64,000 nucleotides of DNA, taken from the NCBI GenBank assembly GCA_026003835.1, contig BPHZ01000006.1:124001-188000 (forward strand), in the 5' to 3' direction. The notes under the pieces are model-generated. The model did no database searches and was not told the origin of the DNA. It saw only the letters and a program-made list of their open reading frames with translations. The position numbers and the translations under genes were made by a program. Positions 58,472 to 64,000 of the stretch are shown here, piece by piece. Origin of the DNA: Herpetosiphonaceae bacterium. Its GTDB lineage: Bacteria; Chloroflexota; Chloroflexia; Chloroflexales; Herpetosiphonaceae. Each line of letters opens with the position of its first letter. Within the stretch, counting starts at the first letter, position 1.

Positions 58472-59869
58472 TTATGATGCATATTTAGCATCTAACAATT
58501 TCTGAACACAAGTGGCAAATCCCTGGAGATCATCAGGATCAACCAGTAAACCGGCATCACCAATAGTCCATGGAAGAGCTGTAGCATTTGAGGCAACAAC
58601 GGGTTTGCCGGATGCCATAGCTTCGACAACCGGGATACAGAAACCTTCGTGGAGGCTGCTTGTTACATAGACATCGCAAGCATCATAATAATCGGGAAGA
58701 TTGTCAACCTGGCCCGTAAAAATTACATTCTCTTCCAGATTTAAGTCCTTGATCAACTGCTGGGCAGCCGTAACAACTTCTTGATAAGGCAGCGATGTAT
58801 TATCGCCGACGAGAAGTAACTGTACATGAGGATAGCGTTGTTTAATGATGCCCACCATACGAATGAGCATATCAATGCGCTTATTACTCGCCATACGGCC
58901 AACATACAACAGAACGGGATCCTGGCTATTCTTAAGTTGAGGTACAGATGATCGGCGGCGGCCTGGACGAAAGCTCTCTGTGGGGACGACATAGGGAAAA
59001 ACGAAGATACGTGTAGGGTCGATAAGCCCGGTATCGACGAGTTCCTTGCGTGTGAACTCACTATGGGCAATAGCGTAGTCAGCCCATGCCACCAGAGAAA
59101 CATTCTTGACCCCCAGTTCAACATCGCTCAAGCCAATGCTGCTTGACCACAGGCTCGGGGGCGTAACCCCATGATAGTCAAAAATTACCGGGCCATCTGA
59201 TACGACACGGATCAGCTCGACCAACGGGTAATAGGTAGAATAGTCAAACAGGTAGAGACTGGCCTGCCAAAAATGGTTGGCAGCCCACTGAAGATCCGGG
59301 GAAGGTGTCAAAATATCTGCCTGGTTGACCTCTACCATCAGTGCCTGCAGCTCAAGAGGAAGACGACGATCGATCAGCTCCGTTAAAAGCAGTGGGGCAA
59401 AGCCCCACTGTTGCAGCAGGCGCAGCTTCTGAACAATGTTGTTCCCAATGGCATCACGTACCAGGCAGTTACCGTTAACCAGGATAACCCGAGGCTGAGG
59501 AGCAGGGAGACATTCGATATGGATAGGATATTGCAGTTCAAACCAACCCAGCCCTTCACGGACGATATCAACCAAGAGGGTGTAGTGCCCAGGAGCCGGC
59601 GGAGGATGTATGCGTAAGAACATCCGGCACTCTTCGCCATACGCAATGGTTTTTGGAAAGAAACTACGTGCGCCGTCATGGACTACTCTGACTCCCCGAT
59701 CGTCAAGCCAGTGATATGACAGACGAGGAGGGTGTTGATCATCCAAGCGCCAATCGTATCCCGACTGATTGATAACGCTAAGATCCACAAATGCCGCTCG
59801 ATCGTTGTAAATAGTCGGCGGATAGGTATGAAAAATAGGTTGGGCAGGCGCTACTGTTTGATCCATCAC
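58472..59869 (-). CDS. GT4 glycosyltransferase with N-terminal beta-sandwich domain (paralogue 2)
   Basis: 465 residues, same architecture as the 57051-58460 product. Beta-sandwich with FVDLSVINQSGYDWRLDD, LSYHWLDDRGVRVVHDGA, PGHYTLLVDIVREGLGWFEL, then a GT4 part with VRDAIGNNIVQKLRLLQQWG, IFDYHGVTPPSLW, ADYAIAHSEFTRKELVDTGL, VLLYVGRMASNKRIDMLI and EX7E EGFCIPVVE. The pair arose by tandem duplication, with the C-terminal halves more alike than the N-terminal ones. It overlaps nothing but lies 11 bp from the next gene. Same inferred role in locus 2. Confidence 0.87.
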   Translation of the reverse strand: MMDQTVAPAQPIFHTYPPTIYNDRAAFVDLSVINQSGYDWRLDDQHPPRLSYHWLDDRGVRVVHDGARSFFPKTIAYGEECRMFLRIHPPPAPGHYTLLVDIVREGLGWFELQYPIHIECLPAPQPRVILVNGNCLVRDAIGNNIVQKLRLLQQWGFAPLLLTELIDRRLPLELQALMVEVNQADILTPSPDLQWAANHFWQASLYLFDYSTYYPLVELIRVVSDGPVIFDYHGVTPPSLWSSSIGLSDVELGVKNVSLVAWADYAIAHSEFTRKELVDTGLIDPTRIFVFPYVVPTESFRPGRRRSSVPQLKNSQDPVLLYVGRMASNKRIDMLIRMVGIIKQRYPHVQLLLVGDNTSLPYQEVVTAAQQLIKDLNLEENVIFTGQVDNLPDYYDACDVYVTSSLHEGFCIPVVEAMASGKPVVASNATALPWTIGDAGLLVDPDDLQGFATCVQKLLDAKYAS

Positions 59870-59875
59870 TATCTC

Positions 59876-60896
59876 TTACTGAAAGCGTTGATCGATCTTC
59901 TCACAGTCGGCTCGTATACAATCGTTACGTAGTGATACAAGCAGATCCATCAATTGCTCTCGATCATCTTGCAAAACAGGTTGCCCTTGATAGACTTCCC
60001 GAGCTGCACACCAAGCATCGAGCCTTAAAATTGCATCTAGATAGGCCCGTTTGATAGCACGCATATTAGTGAAGTCTCTAGTAGTTTTGAAATAGGCTCG
60101 CTCTGCCGTTGCAAACTCGGTCAGTAATTGCGAGAGTGGGCGAGTTTTAATGAGGAAGAGTAGACGCCCACGATTAAACCAATGAAGGCGCTGCACATGC
60201 TCTGTCGTCGCAGTTCCTTCGTAATGAATAAGACAAGCATCAGGATTGACAACGATCCTATATCCGGCCCGTCGAACTCTTAAACACAAATCAACTTCTT
60301 CCATATAGGCAGGATTATAGAGTTCATCAAAAAGGCCAATCTGATTTAGAACATCCGCCCGTATAACCAACGCAGCGCCGGTAACATAATCCACATCGGT
60401 TAACTCATTATACTGGTTGCAATCCTCTTCCCTGATAACCGATATGCCTCAGTTGTGGCGCGATCCTCAAGTATGCGACCACCCATATGGAGTATGGTTT
60501 TACCATCCGGAGCATAAATTTTACAGCCGACAACTGCCACCGATGGATCACTGAATGGCGCTAATATCGCCTCATGCCATCCGGGTAAGCATTTTGTATC
60601 TTGATTAAGTAAAACAACTACATCCGTAGACCGGATGTCTAAATCATCCCCGCCTTTCAAGACCCATGACCAGGCGTATACCAATATTCATTCCTCCGCT
60701 AAAACCATAGTTTTTATCATTCTCTATAACAATAATATTTTCTGATATGGAACGTACAATTTCTACAGAATGATCATGCGATGCGTTATCCACCACCAAC
60801 AATTGAAAATGTTCAGGCAGTGGAAGTAAACTCTCAATCGCTTCCCGTAGATAATCCGACTCCGTTGTAAGAAAGCAGGATAATCGTTGCGTTCAT
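59876..60896 (-). CDS. GT2 family glycosyltransferase (three frameshifts)
   Basis: Reconstructed product of about 335 residues starting MNATIILLSYNG. The GT-A motifs are FQLLVVDNASHDHSVEI (first Asp), IENDKNYGFSGGMNIGI, VVVLLNQDTKCLPGW (the DxD-like metal motif, NQD here), VDYVTGAALVIRADVLNQIGLFDE and MEEVDLCLRVRRAGYRIV. This is the rhamnosyltransferase-like pattern of GT2 enzymes. Breaks occur near 60415 (extra G), 60675 and 60880. It is followed 7 bp later by the beta-sandwich GT4 paralogue. A C-terminal extension of about 90 residues is not part of the catalytic fold. Confidence 0.78.
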
Positions 60897-60920
60897 TATA
60901 AATATCTCTACAAGAGTTTA

Positions 60921-62666
60921 CTAATCTTTTGGGGCAAATTGTGTACTGGCTACTTCTTCATCGGCCAGACGCTCATTAACAATCCGTAGACTATCTCTGG
61001 TTATATGATGAGCTTCCATTAAATTTTGCAACATCATACGAGTTTCACCATGAGCTTCCATTAAATTTTGCAACATCATACGAGTTTCACCATGAGCTTC
61101 CATTAAATTTTGCAATCATCGTTCGCGTCTCTTGATGAAATTCTGTCAAATTCTCGAGGCGCGTTATCTCCTCAAGCATCAAGTAAAGAACTCGTATCAT
61201 GACACTATTAAACTGCGTCTGTCGATGATAAATCGCTGCATTCGCCTTTTGAACGGCAGAACGAATCACTGCACATGGATGCAATGATTCGTTTCCGGCT
61301 ATCTCCCGGAAAAAGCTCCCAGAGCTGCTCTGCCTCCCGGGCCAGGGCGATCAGCGAGTCTAGTGAGGAAGGTATTGAGATTTCTGCAACTTCCTGTTGT
61401 TCAGGCTTCTCGCTCACGGTAAATGCACTCTCTTTCTCCATAGCATTTCGCTTCCTCGTCGGTGCGCTTTCCACCCACCACATCAACGGAGCAAGAACGA
61501 CCTCCCATTGCCAGGTAGAGGCGAGCCGGGCTGCTCGTTCTGCGCATTGCTTCCTGCTATCCTCATCATTGAGGAGATCGAGCATTGCCCTGGCAAGTTG
61601 ATCATGGTCTTGTGGCGTAACAACTCGTCCTAAATCGTATGTTCGAACAAGCTCTGCCGCGGAATCGCCATCGCTGACGATGCTCGGCAGCCCCGCCCAG
61701 AGATGATCGAGGAAACGCGATCTGACAGCTGCATAGCGGGATTCGAGACTGTTTTGATGAAGCGAGATAGCGATATCAGCCTCAAGCAGGAAGTCTGCCC
61801 GCCTCGGTATAAGGGATCCAATGCTCATAGAAGAAGATGTGGGTATTGAGCAGGCCGAGAGATGCAGCCATCGCTTTCGCTTCCCTGCGGTAACTTCATC
61901 TCCTGGATATTGCCGGGATGCCGACCGGCGAGAAAGATGAGTCGCACTCTCGGCTCGCGCTCAACAACCCCCGGGCATGGCCCGAATGAGCGTTAGAGGG
62001 TCCATCCAGTCCCATATTCCCCCCCGTCCAGAGAACGATAAGGTCATCTGCCTCAACTCCAGGGATAACGCCGCGCAGTACCGGCCGCGTTTTGACCGGC
62101 GCCTCTGAGGGCAGGCCGAAGGGCACAACATCGATGAGCCGGCGTAGCTCGGGGTCATTGTCAGTACTCACTGGTGTGATACGTCCCGCCGCCATCAGCG
62201 CTCCGATGGTAGAGGTCTCGCTGGCCGTTCCGTAGCGCATAAGAAGAAGTCACCTGCACGTAGTTGCCGATTAAGCAACTCAATATCTTGCTCATTTTGC
62301 GCCTTGCGCTGTTCCTCCGAGGCATCACGGAAGAGTTCAAGGTTTTCAAGGAGTGTCGGGGTCGTAGAGATCGAGTGCCAAGGGTTGGGCAATGTTCGCA
62401 AGCTCAGGGTGCGCTAGGCAGGATAAAACCATTGGCTACGACTACATCTGCTTCGGCAAGCCAATTTGCCAACGAGAGAGGGTCTCCCCAGCTGTAGCTG
62501 CCACACCGAACAACAGAGGAGGACTGATCGATCGGCTGTGGTGCGATAAGCGTTACCGGCTGCCGTGCGGCGATCGTATGGGCTATCTCCCAGTAACGGA
62601 TCCCGGGACCGGGCCATGCGCTGGCCGACGACATCGTGGCTTATCACAAGAACCTGGTTTCTTCAT
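60921..62666 (-). CDS. GT4 glycosyltransferase with coiled-coil repeat tail (many frameshifts)
   Basis: Reconstructed product of about 570 residues. Start MKKPVLVISHDVVGQRMAGP (ATG 62666, after removal of an extra G), then GIRYWEIAHTIAARQPVTLI, WLAEADVVVANGFILPS, LLENLELFRDASEEQRKAQN, RAGDFFLCATERQRDL, LRRLIDVVPFGLPSEAPVKT, SIVSDGDSAAELVRTYDLGR, and ARAMLDLLNDEDSRKQCAER. It is a GT4-like enzyme of the kind that begins VLVISHDVVGQRMAGPGIRY. The end is a coiled coil with 14-residue repeats (LQNLMEAHGETRMM). Frame breaks are so frequent (at least eight) that internal residues are not reliable. Confidence 0.65.
61010..61115. repeat. 42-bp tandem repeat, about 2.5 copies
   Basis: Units at 61010-61051 and 61052-61093 are identical, followed by the first 22 bases of a third copy. 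On the - strand each encodes 14 residues (two heptads, LMEAHGETRMMLQN), i.e. a perfectly periodic coiled coil at the end of the glycosyltransferase above. Copy number could vary between strains. Confidence 0.85.
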
Positions 62667-62714
62667 GCAATCGTTAACCAACGGATGGTTGTCTACAACC
62701 TAACGTGCGGGCGA

Positions 62715-64000
62715 TTATATATGAAGATCTGGAACATGGCAACCGTCGATGGCCCTCAAAACGCCTGCACACCACATCGATACTGCGCTCACCATGTCCA
62801 CTGCTGCGCATCTGCAAACGCCTGGCTGCCCTTACGACGCCGCTCCTGGGGAGAACCAGCTGCCTGGCGTAGCAGTTCCACCAGCGCCCTCCTCGTCGGG
62901 TTCGGCCCAGTTAGCACCACGGTAGTAAGGGCTATCATGATTGGTGGGCACGAGTCCTCGGATCGGTAACGGATAGCCATTCGCCTCGTTGACAAAGGCG
63001 ATTGGGCCACTCCAGGCGGTGGCAATCGCTGGTATGCCGCAGGCCATCGCCTCCCAGGATCGGCATCCCCCAGCCCTCGCCTCGTGTTGGCAATACAAAA
63101 CAATCGGCACCTTGATAAAGCTGCACGAGCTGAGCCGCGGTTAGGGGCTGATTGTAGATCAGTGCCACTGCCGGCGGTCGGTTCCGCCCGACTGAGGCCA
63201 GCAGCGTTGCAATCTCACGAACCGGGTTGGCAGCCGGTACCCGGCAGTCGATCTTCAGTATGAGAAGGACCGGGTCGCTACGGCGGAAGGCCGAGCAGTA
63301 AGGCGCGCAGAAAGATCCCAGCCTTTGCGCGTGCCCCACTCAAACACTGAGAGAAAGATCGTCCGATCAACCAGGTGGTTCGCGGGGTGGCGCTGGGCAA
63401 AAGCGCGTGGTATCGACGCCCAGCGGTACCACATAGATCGGCCGGGGTGATGCCGCTCGCCCGAAAGACCTCGGCACCCCACTCCGTCGGCGTCCAGATC
63501 TCATCCATTTGATTGGCCTGCTCGACCCACGAGGGCGGTAGTCGGTCAACCTCCAACATCGTGAAGCCGATGCGATAACTACCGCTATTTTTGCAGAAAC
63601 GATCGCCTGGGGCGTAGATCACCTGGGGTACGTCGAGACGTAGCGGAAGTTCCTGGAGCTGCCGAATACGGAGAGACATTCCTCCCATCATCACCTGCTC
63701 GTCATGGTTGGCGCCATATAAAAAAAGCGGGTAGACCGGGAATACCACGCGCATCAAGCCCAAGGACAAAGGCGCGCGCCGAACCACTGTAATCCGGTCA
63801 AGCTCGCGAATGATGAGTGCCAGACGAGCGCAGTCACTGCCTTCCGTTCCTTCGTAGGCCAGGGTGCTCTTCAATCCGCCTGCGCGCTGCGCGATCCTGA
63901 TCGAGTTGCACGATCAAACTATCGAGAACCCGTACAAGCGTAGCATGAGTCGCTGTGACTTGCCGAAGTTCATCGCCAAGCAACCACCATCCCAGCCGTG
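62715..64000 (-). CDS. GT4-like glycosyltransferase with N-terminal coil (partial, many frameshifts)
   Basis: Runs off the window, so its N-terminus is missing. Reading upstream to downstream: LRQVTATHATLVRVLDSLIV (likely coiled coil), YRIGFTMLEVDRLPPSWVEQ, ANQMDEIWTPTEWGAEVFRA, PIYVVPLGVDTTRFCPA, RTIFLSVFEWG, PVLLILKIDCRVPAANPVRE, ALIYNQPLTAAQLVQLYQGA, DCFVLPTRGEGWGMP, EAMACGIPAIATAWSGPIAF, VNEANGYPLPIRGLVPTNHD. EGWGMP.LEAMACG is the EX7E motif of GT4. At least six frame breaks are present; the 3' end near 62715 is uncertain. It lies directly upstream of the GT4 gene at 62666. Confidence 0.62.

Noticed and set aside
61010..61115. CRISPR array
   Set aside because: The repeats are directly adjacent without spacers and encode heptads in frame with a glycosyltransferase tail.

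Overview
The window is most likely a chromosomal segment of a Chloroflexota bacterium, probably of the Chloroflexus/Roseiflexus side. The evidence is an auracyanin-like blue-copper lipoprotein at 29344-29784, secreted proteins ending in an LPVTxR tail, dense polysaccharide islands, and recA, recX and pyrG on a high-GC background. This is inference; no rRNA or tRNA was found to confirm it.

Layout. 1-2728 (+) is a small fatty-acid operon: thiolase C-terminus, enoyl-CoA hydratase, MaoC hydratase and an SGNH-type hydrolase. 2986-6890 (-) holds a NarL-type two-component pair behind a large membrane protein. 7313-27749 (-) is polysaccharide locus 1: GT4 glycosyltransferases, SAM methyltransferases, GT-C-like membrane proteins, a Wzx-type flippase, a DUF2079 protein and an EmrE-like protein. 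Its core, 25326 down to 16927, is one tightly overlapping operon with a recognisable promoter. Two cell-surface proteins sit inside this locus (10958-14053). An IS4-like element (27867-29320) separates it from the cupredoxin, an SDR gene and the housekeeping block recA-recX-metallo-hydrolase-pyrG (30934-35532).

35745-41683 (+) is the most interesting unit. It encodes a NodB-like deacetylase, a single protein that joins a Wzz-like chain-length domain to a Wzm-type ABC permease, a Wzt ATPase with a C-terminal glycan-binding domain, and a methyltransferase with a coiled-coil tail. Together they resemble an ABC-dependent glycan export machine with built-in length control. An IS66-like element (42177-43710) with a 6-bp target duplication, a transposase remnant and an AT-rich islet follow; the islet carries two secreted proteins, one a GH71/GH99-like glycosidase with FG-GAP repeats. 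48734-64000 (-) is polysaccharide locus 2: FkbM and other methyltransferases, a CDP-paratose-epimerase-like protein, a 1018-residue FG-GAP surface protein, and GT4/GT2 glycosyltransferases. Two of these are tandem paralogues with an N-terminal beta-sandwich.

Data quality matters here. At least twenty genes or gene segments are broken by single-base shifts, mostly apparent one-base insertions and often in G, C or T runs. They occur even in recX and in an IS copy with fresh target duplication. They become very dense after about 60400. I treat most as consensus errors rather than pseudogenes and give the reconstructed extents.
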